A stretch of DNA of 64,000 nt from Brachionus plicatilis (lineage: Eukaryota > Rotifera > Eurotatoria > Ploima > Brachionidae): assembly GCA_010279815.1 (NCBI GenBank), contig QEOQ01000688.1:827392-891391 (forward strand). The letters run 5' to 3'. Made by a program: the position numbers and the translations under genes. Under the pieces are notes generated by a model. It was not told the origin of the DNA. It searched no databases and was given only the letters and a program-made list of their open reading frames with translations. How positions within the stretch are numbered: position 1 is the stretch's first letter; every line of letters starts with the position of its first letter. Shown one piece after another: positions 34,974 to 46,690 of this stretch.

Positions 34974-35481
34974 TTTTTTATTTATATTGGAGTATGATGT
35001 TTGATCAACCAGAGAAAAGCAAAGCAAAATCGTATCGACTTTCTAAATTTAATATTTATCAAAAGACCTTGCTAAAATTTATAAAAAAAATTACTTTTTC
35101 AATTAGGTAAAAGTAATTACGCATTTGGATGTACAAGTCGTCAGTACGATTCCCAGAAATATCGGCAATCGAAAGTATGTAATTCTTTTCATTTATTTTA
35201 AACTCTGATTTATACACTTCTATAGAAGTCGGTATGTAGCGATCATCCAAAGGTGCTGTCAAATTATACGAATCATTTAAATTCAGATTTTTATTGTTAT
35301 TAAAATCAGAATTTAAATTGTTCAAATTATTGAACTTAATATATTCGAGTAGAAATTTTGTCTTGCCAACTTCACTGGAAAAAAAAGCCTTAAGAAATTT
35401 TCCAATACAAGATCGTTACCAAACTTACCAATCTCCGAGTATTAAAATTTTCACTATATTTTCATTTTCCAAGTCGTTCAT
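34974..35481 (-). CDS. Atypical Rho-family small GTPase, exons 1-3 (G1, switch I, G3, beta-4)
   Basis: The exons are 35481-35429, 35374-35095 and 35042-34974, joined by introns of 54 and 52 bp with matching phases (2, then 0). The start is ATG at 35481 (MNDLENENIVKILILG). The P-loop is GDCEVGKT, with the codon TGT split across intron 1. Switch I has YIPT followed by EFKINEKNYILSIADISG, which occupies the place of the Rho 'ALWDTAG' G3 motif. Exon 3 gives VDTILLCFSLVDQTSY. Compared with Rho (GDGAVGKT, DTAGQ), the residue equal to Ras Gly12 is Cys and the one equal to Gln61 is Asn. Both are positions where substitution weakens GTP hydrolysis. About 25 extra Asn-rich residues precede switch I. 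The predicted protein is 414 residues. Confidence 0.8.
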
Positions 35482-37569
35482 GTTAATTAATCATTTAACA
35501 ACACAAAAATATTGTTATCCAAAATTTAGAATATAAATTTAAAAGAATTAAATTAAATGTAACTTTAATTTAGATTTATTCAAAGAAAATAATTTTAATC
35601 TCCTTTTTTAACAAACAATAAATAATAGTTTTTTTTAGACCTGGATTGTTCTAAAATTTGGCCATTCAATCAAATCTAGGAAAATTTTCTAAAAAAAAAT
35701 TTTAATTATGTGGCGTGGTTTAATCATACTTGAACTTCAAATGGTGCTATTTTTGATAAAATTTGGTGTACAGTCATTTACAAACAAAATATAAAAATAA
35801 TTCATAATACTCGCTTAAATCCTAATTTTTTCAAAAGACAAAATTTGAATAATTTACATTCCTGATTTAAGTGAAAAAATAATTGAAAATTTTTGAAATC
35901 TTTCCAAATTAAAAATTTTAAACAAATGGCTGTAAAATTTAATAATTTTTTAATAAGATTTAAAAAATTTATAACTCTAAAAAATAAAAAAAAAAAGTCA
36001 TTATTTTTTTAATGATTTCTTTGATTTAAATTACTTTTTTTAAATTTCCAGTCTATTTACTTTAGCAATTGTTTTAACAATGATTGCTTAAATCTCTTGT
36101 TGAATCATTTCAATATTTACTTTTAACTATCTAAACCAAGATAATTTCTTGAACTGTTTTTCAAGGTAATGAACAGAGGGCTTAGCTATCGTTCCTATTT
36201 TTCAAGCCTACAGTAATTTATTATTTAAACACTTGGAGTTATTATTTTTGTTCAATCTATTAATAAAGTTCGTAATCCGAAATATTCAAACTTGATATTT
36301 AAGGCTATTAACACTCAATTTTAACTATGCTTTGATTTATTAATCCGTTTTTTTAAGATCATTCTAAATTTCTTTATTCATTTTATAGTTTCAATAATCT
36401 CATTTAAGTGATAAAAATAAAAATCCTTAAAAAATTATAAATTATTCTTAAATATACTCTGCTCCCAGAGTTATAATTTTAGCCTGGAAAATTTTAGTTT
36501 GTATTGTTACAATTAGCTTTTAATCAAATTTTACTTCTTACACAAAACAACCAAAATTGTTTTAAAAATTTACAAATTTAGCTCTAATAAAATTTCAAAA
36601 TAATTTATGTAGATTAGATTCAATCTCAGCTTAATATTTTTTAAGATCGTTTCAAAATAAAAAAATTAAAATGCATTACAAAACATTTAAGGATTCAAAA
36701 ATTGAGCAAATTAAGAAACTGAATTTTCTTAATTTAAATCATCTTATTCAATCTTTTAATTAATAATTATAAATGGAATTAAAAAAACAATTCAATTCTT
36801 GAATTAATCTAAATTCGAATAATATTTAAAAAAAAATGAATTTTAATAAATTTTTTTATTTTTTTCATATAAAATAAAAACATCATTATCTATCCTTTCG
36901 CATAATTCATAAAAAGTTGATTTATTTAAAATTAAATTTTAAAAAAAATTTTTTTTATTTTCATTTTAAACTAATTTTTATGAGTACGTTAAGGATTGTA
37001 AAAGGATTGTATCATTAGGCCTTAGGTAAACTCGTTCTTTTCACTAAATAAAATATAATTTAAAATATGGAAATGCTTGCAATATTAACTTAAAATTGTT
37101 TTTTTATTTTAAACTGAAATAAATATTTTAAAACTCGCACTTTTCCAATGTTATACAACATTGGATACATTTTCTAATTCATAAACAAAAAATTAAACCA
37201 GTTTTTTTTTAAATTAAAGTCAAGTTCGAATTTTAAATTGAGTAAAAAATTAAATCAAATATAGTGCCCCAGGTGATAAAGGTAAGTCGGAGGTCTTTTT
37301 ATTCTCTAATTCAAGAGTCTCTGAGAGAAAAAGGAGATTCGATATTGTTAATTGCCTAACAATTTTTATAGATAAGATATTAAGCAATTATTTAAAAAAA
37401 ATTAGGCTGGTTGGTCGCTTTTTGATCAAGGAATATACAAAATCCAATTTTTCGTATTTTAAAGATTTTATTCGAATATAATTCTTTTTCAAAAGTCTTT
37501 TAAAATTTTGAATTCAGGTTTCAATTTGTGTCCAAAAAACCAATTCGATTTCATCACTATATTCTACAT
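35482..37569. other. Intergenic, AT-rich
   Basis: Upstream of the Rho-like gene. No supported gene. AGTGCCCCAGGTGATAAA at about 37263 loosely resembles the end of the MITE at 39054 but has no partner. Confidence 0.45.
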
Positions 37570-38790
37570 CTTTTTTCTTTTTTCCTTATTCACTCCTTAT
37601 GGAGCATAGAATCATTACCTTTGATTTCCACTCAAGTTGATCTCTTGCCTTTACCCTTGCTTCTTCCCATGTCATTCCCATTTCGTGATTGGTGACCTAC
37701 ATATTACCTTACGTCACCATTGAGGTGTCCATTGAAGGGCTCTTTATGGTATCCTTGTTTCTTTCATTCTAAATGCATGCCCGAGCCATCGCAGTCTTTT
37801 GTTCTTATTGCATTGACTTAATTGCTCAGAGTTTGTTCTTCTGTATAGGTCAGCATTCGGCAATATCTCAGGCCATTTTATCCCGAGAATCCTCCACAGG
37901 CTTTCAGTGTGGAAGGTGTTAAGGCTTTTTCTCTCAGATTCACACATCCCCCAGCATTCACTTCCGTACATTTTGGTGTTGCTTTTAGTTAACTGTTGTA
38001 TAGTTTAAGCTTTGTTTCCTTGATGTAGCTGTTTGATTTCAAAGCTGGTATGAGTCTAGCAAAGGCAAACTTTGCTTTGGAAAGTCTATTCTTAATGTCT
38101 CTGTGTGTTCCCAACTCTGTACTGATAGTGCTTCCTAAGTATGTGGATTCACTTACACACTCGATTTGTCTCGATGGTGATCGGGGTATCCAATTTGATG
38201 TATATGCACATAACTTTCGTTTTGGGCCCATTAATTTCGAGTCTAGTTGGCTAAGCGTTGTTCGCCAAATTGTGCGTCTTTATATGCATATGTGCTTCTG
38301 TATTAGATATTAGGCACCAAATCCTCCGTAAAGTCTAAGTCTTCAAGAATTGCTGTTAATTCTCATTTAAAACCCCTCGCACTGTCAGTTGTTTTCTTCA
38401 TGACATAGTCAATCAGCATTAGGAATAGTGTCAGAGAGAAAACGCACCCTTAAGATCTTACTATGACCCAAAAGGTTTCTCTGTGTATGTTATCAAAGTC
38501 ATTCTTGTAGGCAATGAAGTTAAGAAACAAGTGGCTATTCCATTCCTGACTTTGTTCTATGATGTTCCTGAGTGTAAATATATGGTCTTTGCAACCTCTA
38601 CCTCGTCTAAATCCTGCTTGTTCTTCTCTAAGCATAATATCAAAGGAGCTCCTGATTCTTTCAAAAATTATGATACAGAACGCCCTGCTTGCTATTGGTT
38701 GCAGTGTATTAATTCTTTTTGCACTTATCGAGATTGGTGCCAATATCGAGGCACTAGTTCAGGTTATTAGTGGTACAAAGTTTGTATCAA
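37570..38790 (-). pseudogene. Non-LTR retrotransposon (LINE) reverse-transcriptase relic 1
   Basis: Fragments in order on the minus strand: REEQAGFRRGRGCKDHIFTL with LFLNFIAYKNDFDNIHRETF (RT motif A region, with the catalytic Asp replaced by Ala); then STYLGSTISTELGTHRDIKN and AFARLIPALKS; then YGSECWGMCESERKSL, WRILGIKWPEILP and RLRWLGHAFRMKE. A tail with stops has MTWEEARVKARDQLEWKSKV. The YLGS, YGSECW and RWLGH blocks are typical of the C-terminal part of LINE ORF2. Frameshifts and stops make it non-functional, and motif C is missing. The clade is uncertain. Confidence 0.8.
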
Positions 38791-38826
38791 CTGATCTATT
38801 TTGCACAACAATTTTTAGACTCATAC

Positions 38827-38912
38827 TATGGGTCTAAAAAAAGTCTTGACTTTGAATTTTTTTTTCAAAAAAAAATTTAAGACATGAGACTTTTGACTTT
38901 TAAACAACTCTG
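38827..38912. mobile_element. Short, decayed hAT-type MITE family A copy
   Basis: The right end GACTTTTAAACAACTCTG matches family A. The left end is eroded but keeps AAGTCTTGACTT. The flanks ACTCATAC (38819-38826) and ACTCATAG (38913-38920) are a 7-of-8 duplication. Confidence 0.55.
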
Positions 38913-39053
38913 ACTCATAGTGTAAAAGTTATTTCATTTTGAAATTTTTGTTTTTGTTCTTTGTCCCAAAATTCCAAACGCCTAAAATACGGATCCGGAT
39001 TTTTAAATGAATAACTAAAACACGGACTTTTGACCGGGATAAAAAAAAAATTA

Positions 39054-39299
39054 AGGTGCCCCAAATCATGAACACTTGTAGGTCAGGATTCTTAAATTTT
39101 CATCAAAAACACATTATTTAGGTTCTTCAGGGTGCAAAATTTTAATTTTTTAATTAAAAAGTTCAGTTCTTATCGAAAAAACCTGTCTCCCAGGGGTAGG
39201 ATCTTAAGGATTCCTCGTAACATAGAGTGAAATGCTTAGAGAAACCCTAACCCATTTTTTTTCTAAATCCTTAACTAGTGTTTATGATTTGGGGCACCT
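39054..39299. mobile_element. MITE with AGGTGCCCC ends and TA duplication (Tc1/mariner-like)
   Basis: 246 bp. The ends AGGTGCCCCAAATCATGAAC and the complement ATGATTTGGGGCACCT are flanked by TA on each side. The subterminal AGTGTT/AACACT also matches. The interior is non-coding with no transposase remains. A TA target duplication is the mariner signature. Confidence 0.75.
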
Positions 39300-39978
39300 T
39301 ACATACATTTTAAAATTATATTTTTACCCAGTAAAACCATGTGCATATAAAATTTCATAAGAAAGTTTAAATTGTATTTCAAAAGGTTAATACAGCTCAT
39401 AAGACTAATATGAATTTTCTCGATGACTTCCTGATTCTGAGCCACGCTGTGATCAAGTCAATTGATTTGAAATATCTTTTCATAATTGAAGAACTCAAGC
39501 TTTTATCTGTTCTATTAATTTCGTTAATTTTCAAATATTCAACGCAGAATCTTATTGTACTTTTTTTTTCCGACCAGAACTACTGATTTTTTTCTTTTTC
39601 CTATTCCACTTTAAAAAGAAACAAAATAAATTGCTACTATCTGAATCAAATATTTTAAGAAATGAGTTATCTAAGGGCTTTTTTTAAATTTTATAAATCT
39701 AACACACAATTTCAAAAATCAAAAAAATTTATTGGATCATTTCGAGTCAGTTGACGTCAAACGATCTGTTTACAAAAATTTGCTTAAATTTAATCTAAAA
39801 CTATGCTATTTTTCTTATTATACAGTTTATTTAAAGAACAGTACATATATTTTTAAATCTCGATAAAATTTAAAAATTTTTAATCCAATCCTTTAAGTCA
39901 AAAATTAAAAAAATTATTTTGAAAATTTTATTTTAATTTAATTTATGTAGTTTAAAGCTGGTTGATTAAGTTTCTCAT
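39300..39978. other. 3' flank of the TLDc/EF-hand gene
   Basis: Non-coding. On the minus strand AATAAA occurs near 39932-39927, about 45 bases after the stop codon, a plausible polyadenylation signal. Nothing else seen. Confidence 0.45.
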
Positions 39979-40728
39979 TTATGAAAACAACAAATCGAGT
40001 AGTTCGGAGAAGTCATTTCTTGCTAAGATTTTATTTGAACTCAAATTCACCTTGTCTCTTAGATGTGAAGCAAAATTATTTCTATTAAGAATGGTTGGAA
40101 ATTTTTTCAAAAGATCATTTATTTCCTCTATTTCAAGACTTTGGCTCTTATCTTTATCAGCTAAATCGAATAGAAATCTTTAACAAAAAGAATTAAATAT
40201 TTAAAAAAAATCATTCTGAATTATTCTTACTCGAGAATTGCTTTTTGGGATTTTTTCCTGTTTTTTTCTTCAAATATAAAGTAACATTGGATAAATTCAA
40301 AAAAATCTAAATATCCGCTTTTATCTAAAATTTTTTAAATAAATTTTTAAATTATTAATAAAATTGAACAAAAATTTCTTCCTCACCTTGATCGAAATAC
40401 TCAAATACAAAATTTAAAATGCGTTTCATTTCTTTTAGCTCTTTTTCAGTTTCGATATTTTGATTTTTTCTGATCAAAAAAGCGACAAATAAATTCAATT
40501 TTATTTGACCATTTATTGCAACCGCCTAAAAAATATTGAATAAAATTTTAATCTTTGTTAATTTTAAAATTATTTTTTATTTTGAATTTTTTCTTTTTTT
40601 TCCTGACTTAAATTCTTCTCAATTGTTAAAAAATATTTACAAATAGAGCATACATTATAAGTGTCATAGATTTCGATGATTTCTTTAGAATTTTTTCCAG
40701 TTTTTTCGCAAAGTTTTTCTATTTTATC
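39979..40728 (-). CDS. Coiled-coil/TLDc/EF-hand protein, exons 4-7 (EF-hands, stop)
   Basis: The exons are 40728-40654, 40525-40387, 40324-40231 and 40177-39979 (stop TAA at 39981-39979), with introns of 128, 62 and 53 bp and matching phases. They encode a helix (KNSKEIIEIYDTYN), then a first canonical EF-hand loop split across an intron: FDQ|DKSGYLDFFEF (D.D.SG.L.F.EF). A second loop-like segment follows (ADKDKSQSLEIEEI), then a degenerate third (NLSSNKILARNDFSELL). The arrangement resembles the paired EF-hands of neuronal calcium sensors. The link to the TLDc exon rests on phase 0/0 agreement over a 67-bp intron. If wrong, these exons would be a separate gene lacking a start. Confidence 0.78.
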
Positions 40729-40795
40729 CTAAAAAAATTTAAAAAAATTTTAATTAAATTTTTCTTAATTTTGTTTAATAATTCAATATGTGTAC

Positions 40796-41457
40796 TTGGG
40801 ACAACTTTTCACTCTTTTTTGTAAAAACTTCAATTTCGGTAACTCGAAAATTATCCGATCCAGTTAGGAATATTTTCGATTCATCTGAATTGTATGAATT
40901 AATTGTGTTGTAGTAACTGTATCCGATATGACAACAACTGTCTAAATTACTATTACACTCATTTGAAATGAATACATCATTGTAACCAAACGAAGGGCCA
41001 CTGTTTGGTTCACAATAAATTGCTTCCAGAGACCGATTGCACTCAAACATTAGCTTTTTATTCAATGTGTTGTAATAGCTGAATATGAATGAATGTTGGT
41101 CTTCAACAAAGCCACCATCCTTTGACCAGCATGCCCCTGTGTATCCTCCAAATACGGCTTTATTCTCAGTTTGTATGATTGTAAGGGTATTTGAAAAGCC
41201 ATCACATTTATTGTGAAAATTTTCAGACTTGAATCCATCACGACTTCCTCGATATAGAAGATACCATTTTTGTTCAGTAAATTCAATAAAATTTATCAAA
41301 TCTACAAACTCACTTTCACTCAAAATAACCGAGCTAATATAATCTTAAATTTAATGATTTTTTTTAGATTTAATACTTAAAGTAATTAAATTTTACCTTT
41401 TGGATTTGTATCGACAGCTCTTATTATTTTTGTTTGTAAATTATTAATAGAATTATT
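40796..41457 (-). CDS. Coiled-coil/TLDc/EF-hand protein, exons 2-3 (TLDc domain)
   Basis: Exon 2 (41457-41397) is a 61-bp linker, and exon 3 (41343-40796) starts after a TTTAAG acceptor at GAT TAT ATT. It encodes SSVILSESEFVDLI, QKWYLLYRGSRDGF, FHNKCDGFSNTLTI, AVFGGYTGACW, HSFIFSYYN, GPSFGYNDVFI and FRVTEIEVF. That is the full TLDc signature order (WxLLYRxSRDG..F...CD...TL...K......GGY), residues about 775-950. TLDc proteins (OXR1, NCOA7, mEAK7, TBC1D24) act in oxidative-stress resistance and bind the vacuolar ATPase. That role is known for the family and only inferred here. The donor is CAA|GTACAC in phase 0. Confidence 0.85.
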
Positions 41458-42853
41458 CTTAAAAATTCAAAAAAAGTCAAATTTTTTAAAAAGATTAGGA
41501 AAAAAAATTTAAATTAATTAAAAAATTAACAAAATTAATGCAATTGATTTTCATTACATTAAATTACTTCTACAGTGTTTTTTTTTCTTTATTTTTTTAA
41601 ATAAGTTGAATTCAAATAGCTAAAGTTGTTTCTGTACCAATTCTATTTAAAAATTTTGCTATTGAAACAATTTTTCGTTTAATTCTTTAGGGTCTGACAT
41701 AAAGAAGTTTCAATTTTCCTCTTAAGTCAATATAAAAAGTAGTTTTAGTGACCATTTCGCAATTAAAGCTTTGTTATCAGTCCACTTTTCTTCAAAAAAT
41801 AAACTCAAAAGACACAAAAGAAACTCTTATTATTTCCTTTTAAACACTCTTTACCAACGAAAAAAAATCTAGTTAAACAAATTGGAAAAAATCAATTAAA
41901 CAGAAAAATTAACAAAGATTGTGCAAATAGAAAATGAACATTTTTGCCAAAGAATTCTCATTAATTATTCAATTATAGATTATAGTTTTTTTATTATAAA
42001 ACTAGTCTCAAAAACAAATATCCAAAGGTAACAAGTACTTCAAAATATCTCTATCAAGTCTATTTACCATATTCCTTTTGACACCCCGTCGAAAATTTTT
42101 TTAATAATTTCTTCAAGAAATTAAATTAGATTCAATAAAGTTAAGGCTAGAAAAACTGTTCAGTAGATACTTAAAAAATTGTTTCGGTCACAAAAACACT
42201 TTGATAACAAGCTTTTCGAAAGAATATGTTGATATCTTTGTTGAAAGCTCAAGAATACCTGACTTTAGAACTCTCTTGTCAATTATATCAAAGAATTTGC
42301 AGCGGTGGAAAGTTCAAAGCTTGTAACTTTTCTAAAATGTATTTGTCATTTGTTCTTTTTGAAATTATTTTGACAATGGTGAAAGGAATTTAATAATTCA
42401 AAGCCGTTTAAAAAATATATTAAATAAACTATCAAAAATAAATAAAAATAGAAAAATGTATCAGGATTATTAGCTAAAAAATGTTTTCTCTAATATTTCC
42501 ATTCACCAAATTATACCAATAGTAACGATAAGAAAATAAAATTTCCTGATTTAAAGCTGGATGAAAATTTAAAATTGAACTCAGCATTCGACGAATTTTT
42601 ACTCCTTCCTATACTTAAATCTCCTCTCTGACTCAAATTTTTAAAACTTGATTTACTTTCTTTTTTGATTCTTTTTATTTTTGGTTTTTTAATTTTTTTG
42701 ATTAAAAAATTGATTAAATACTTTATATTATCATTTATCTAAATGGGAACATTAAATTTTTTTTTTAATTTGTAAAAAATTTTTTTTTTATCTGTAGAAA
42801 TTTTAACTCGAAAAAAAAATTTTTTTAAAAAAATAAAAATCAACTAAACTTAC
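41458..42853. other. Intron 1 of the TLDc/EF-hand gene
   Basis: 1396 bp, AT-rich, with no coding relic or terminal inverted repeat recognised. Confidence 0.6.
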
Positions 42854-45100
42854 TTTATTGTCTAAATTTTGCTTCATCTTATTTATTTGATCTTGAAATT
42901 GATTTATTTTCAAATTAATCAATTGAATTTTTTCACCTATTTGATGTCTTTTGCTTTGCAAAAAAGCAATTTGATCTTGGTCAATTTTAATCTTACTTTT
43001 TTTCAACGAAATGTCATTTTCAATTTTAATAATTAATAATTCAGTATTATTAATCTGATTTTGAATATTAATTTGCTCTGTTGAAAATTGATTAACTAAA
43101 AAATTTTTAATTTTTTTCAACTGTTCCAAAATGTTCTTATTCGAAAACTCGGACAAACTTTTTGATAAACAAATTTTTTTATGTAGATTTTCCTCTATTT
43201 TTTTTACTAGATCATCATCATCGTTATTTTTGCTATTTATATTTGAATTGGTCTCATTTAAGTCAGATTCCAAACTCGTTATAGATTTTTCTAATTCGGC
43301 AACTTCCACTGACAACGAATTAAAAATGGTAAAGTAATAAGTGCGCCAATACCAAGTATCATATGAGTCTTTTTCTTTTTTTTTCTCTTCTAATTTTGAC
43401 TTTTTATCGCAAATTTTTTCATTTAATTCAGAAACTTCATTTTCTAATTCATTTATCTCTACTCTAGTATTTTCTCTTTTTGTCAAAAGTTTATTTGTGT
43501 TGATTTCTAAATTTTTCAAATTTTGGTTAATACTGTTAATATTATTTGTAATGTTATCAAGTTCAATCTTAAGGGCATTTAACTCATTTTGATTCGAATA
43601 CACTTTTAAATTTAAAACATCTAGTATCCATTTTGTTGGATCATTATCAATGTCTAGCTTATTGAAATTTTGAGCTTTGATTAATGAATTATTTTTATTA
43701 CTTAATAAAAAATTTTTGCTATTTTTTTTATTTTCCAAATCAATCTCACAATCTTTGATTAACTTCTCATTTTCGCCAATTTTTTCACCTAGTTTTTTCT
43801 CATCACTAGTTAAATATGTTATTTCATTCTGAAATTTGTAGATTTCTTTCTCTTTTGATTCCTTGAGGACCATTAATGCTTCGATTTGATCTTGGAAAAT
43901 TTTTCTAGATTCATTATTATTTTTCTCAATCAAATTCGATCTAACTGATTGGATTTTTTTTTGCTCATCGATCTCAATGCGTCGTCTTTCTTCGCCATTT
44001 ATAAACTGCTTGTACTTTTTTTCCAAAGTCAATGACTTACCGATTAACTCGATTGGTTCACTTTTCAAATTATCGCTTATTAATTTCTCTGTTTCCTTTA
44101 TTTGAATCCTTAAATTTTCATTTTTTTCCTGCAAAGTTTTCTCAAGCTTGATCATTTCATCAAGTTGGGTTTGGGCCGAATTCTGCTCAAATTTTGCTTT
44201 ATCATTTTTTAATATTAATAAATTTTGTTGGAGTATTTCTTCAATTTGTGAATCTATTTCATACAATTTGTCTAATCCAGGTTGTTTTGTGGATATATGT
44301 GGTTGTGGTAAAAAATCCTGCTTTGGAATTAAACATTCTATGCGATTTACCAGAGCTGCTTTTTTCACATTCAAATTTTCCAGAATATTTGACCATTCTG
44401 CATTTATGAATTCATCATTTCCATCATTGAGCACAAAAAGGCAATAGATTATACACAAATAGGCTGAGTCAATGCGACTGGTGCACTTGGAAAGATGGCT
44501 TTTTTGGCAGGAAATTACATTTTTGAACACGGGTTTTAGCCCAATTGCTTCGCTACCACGTTCTAGATATTTAAAAAAAAGTTTTTTTTTAGTTTGTTTG
44601 CAAATATCTATATTTCCAGTCATTGGATCAATCATATAGACAACAATAGAGTCACAAACACTTGGGATTTGCAAGCTACTTGGAAGTAATACCACAATCT
44701 GTATGCCTTTATTTGAGCCAGTGACAATTACAATGGGCAAATTGGACAATTTTTCGCCACTTGATTCAAAAATTCTTAAGATTTTTAGGCAGCATTGTTC
44801 ACTAGACCTGGCTTCTTGTACCAAATCAGAACTAAATATACCGCCGTCATTTGAATTTTCATCTATAATAACATGGGCCAAAGGTTCTTTTGATCCGAAT
44901 ATGTTTCTCAATGCAACTGCTAAATTGTCTACTTCTAAATTAAAATTCACATTCAAATCAAAAGATTGGTAAGTTCTGTTTGTATTTTTTAGTTCAGAAA
45001 CGATTGTGTTCAAAGTTTCAAAATTTTCCGAATTTTTCAATCGAAAACTTTCTTCAACTTTAAAAAAACTTTCTTTATTATTATCACCTAATAAAGTCAT
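42854..45100 (-). CDS. Coiled-coil/TLDc/EF-hand protein, exon 1 (N-terminal globular part and coiled coil)
   Basis: First exon of a seven-exon minus-strand gene (45100-42854, 41457-41397, 41343-40796, 40728-40654, 40525-40387, 40324-40231, 40177-39979; 3363 coding nt, 1120 residues, all phases consistent). It starts at ATG 45100. Residues 1-250 look globular, with strands such as PIVIVTG and DSIVVYMIDPMTG and a Cys-rich helix SRIDSAYLCIIYCLFVL. I do not recognise this part. Its order (hydrophobic strand, IDP, Cys-rich helix) faintly recalls Ulp1/OTU-type folds, without proof of catalytic residues. Residues about 265-749 are a long coiled coil broken near KKKEKDSYDTWYWRTYYF. The donor is AAA|GTAAGT. 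Confidence 0.82.
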
Positions 45101-45775
45101 TCTAAAAAAAGAGATAACAAGATAATTAAGAATAATAGGACAAAAAAAATTTTTGAATTAAAAATTGTAAAAAAAACTTTTCAAAAGTCAAAAAATTCAA
45201 GTTTTATGTCATCTGAAGTTGAAGAAGAATAATTAAAGAGCTGCATTTATAACTATTTCATCATTTACTCTTATTTTTATGAAGTTTTGTTTTTATTTTA
45301 AATGATACGATAAGAAAAATTTTCCCCAAATATTGAGACATGGTAATAAGCAAAGCAAACCATCATTATTAATTCAACCATATTTAATTTAAACGCAATT
45401 CTAAATATTTTTTTGATCTATTTTGAAAAAAATTCTAACTACGAAGAAAAATTTTAGTTGATAAAGTTAAAAAGAAAAAAGTTCTCCAAATTTAAAATTT
45501 TTAGCTTAACAATTTACAAAACCGAGCAAAATTCGACAGTCAAAAAAAATAGAGAAAAGCAAAAAAAACTAAGTATGCAAATTGGGAATTTTTACCACGA
45601 AGAAAAAATTTCTTTCTTTACAAATTTTAAATAAAAAGTAGCAAGTAATTTTACAACCTAATTTTTTTATTGTAAAAAAGGATATGAGGCAACAAAAAAA
45701 TCAAAATTTTTTAATTTTAGTATATTTTCTAAAAGATCTTGACGAGCTGAATCTAAAGATATCAATAATTTTATT

Positions 45776-45934
45776 TAAAATTTTGAATACTGAAGAAGAA
45801 TTCTGAAGACTTTTATGCTAAAATTGCAAGAAAATTCTGATATATAGTAAAACTATTGCATTAGACGACCCAAGAGTATATAAATTAAAAAAGTCCGGAC
45901 TTAAACTTTTTTATGCGACTTTTAAACAACTCTG
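45776..45934. mobile_element. hAT-type MITE family A, truncated at the left
   Basis: Shares TTGAATACTGAAGAAGAATT and GCAAGAAAATTCTGATATAT with the copy at 1450-1738 and ends GACTTTTAAACAACTCTG. The left terminus is missing, so no duplication can be scored. Confidence 0.65.
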
Positions 45935-46017
45935 ATATAAGCTTAAAGGTATAATCAATAAATTACCTATTATGGTCATTTCTTGGTCAAATTTTAAAAT
46001 TTTCTTTAATTTTTTTT

Positions 46018-46130
46018 TTAAAACAGTCAAAATAAAAATAGCAATTAGAAAAAATGTAAGTTTGATCATTGAACTATTTAATTAATTTTATAGCCCTTTA
46101 AAAAAAAAAATTCAGGGGTTGCTACTGTTT
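46018..46130 (+). repeat. Dispersed 115-bp repeat B, copy 1
   Basis: Matches 48017-48131: AAAACAGTCAAAATAAAAAT through AAGTTTGATCATTG to TTCAGGGGTTGCTACTGT, with few differences. Unlike copy 2 it is not flanked by an obvious duplication. Confidence 0.7.
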
Positions 46131-46260
46131 GAGCCCCCAAATATCCTCATGTCATCGGTACCTCGACCAGAAAAAAAAACTTCCGAAACCTTTTTTGATG
46201 GTCTTTGCAGGTCATTCTATTCAACTGATTACTTTAAATCTAATTACTTTACATTACTTA

Positions 46261-46690
46261 ACTTAACAGATTAGTGCGTACATCAAAAACCTACTTGAGA
46301 CGCTGGATGAGATTGAATACGATCGAAACATTGACCTCCTAGGTAAATATAAATACTACACATATAAGATGAACCTAGAATTCGAGACAAGTAAAGGTAA
46401 CAACCAAGATCTGTAACAGCTTAAAAAACTTTTCAAGAAACAGAATGGTGAGAAGTGAGAAGATATACCAACTCTCAAGATATGACAGATGTATGAATCG
46501 CAATTCACTGTAATAAGATCATTAACGTTAATCTAAAATTTTATATCTTAATTTTATATTTATTTTCTTTTATTGTTATCATTTGTATTTATTCGTTGAA
46601 AAATTTAAGAGATTAACTAAATAATTTAGGAATACAACGTCACCTTTTTTTTACGGGACATTGAGAAAGTGGCCGATAAACGGCCACGGC
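46261..46690 (+). pseudogene. Unidentified coding-like relic ending in a GC-rich hairpin
   Basis: The stretch 46268-46415 is open on the plus strand with balanced codons (ISAYIKNLLETLDEIEYDRN, DLLGKYKYYTYKMNLEFETS) and then decays into stops. It is followed 250 bases later by GTGGCCG-ATAAA-CGGCCAC (46669-46687), a perfect 7-bp GC stem that stands out in this AT-rich DNA. It may be the tail of a retroelement. I cannot name the family. Confidence 0.35.

Larger units (their letters stand above)
45101..46260. other. Intergenic, upstream of the TLDc/EF-hand gene
   Basis: Contains the presumed promoter above 45100, a truncated family A MITE (45776-45934) and a repeat unit (46018-46130). Otherwise AT-rich with no gene. 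Confidence 0.45.

Noticed and set aside
34913..35110. Plus-strand 65-residue open frame
   Set aside because: It is the complement of exon 3 of the Rho-like gene and its flanking introns.
38050..38837. Plus-strand open frames over the first LINE relic
   Set aside because: They are antisense shadows; the minus strand has the RT motifs.
42803..42853. Extra residues after NLDNK at the end of the coiled-coil exon
   Set aside because: They lie beyond a strong GTAAGT donor and are Phe/Lys-rich intron translation.
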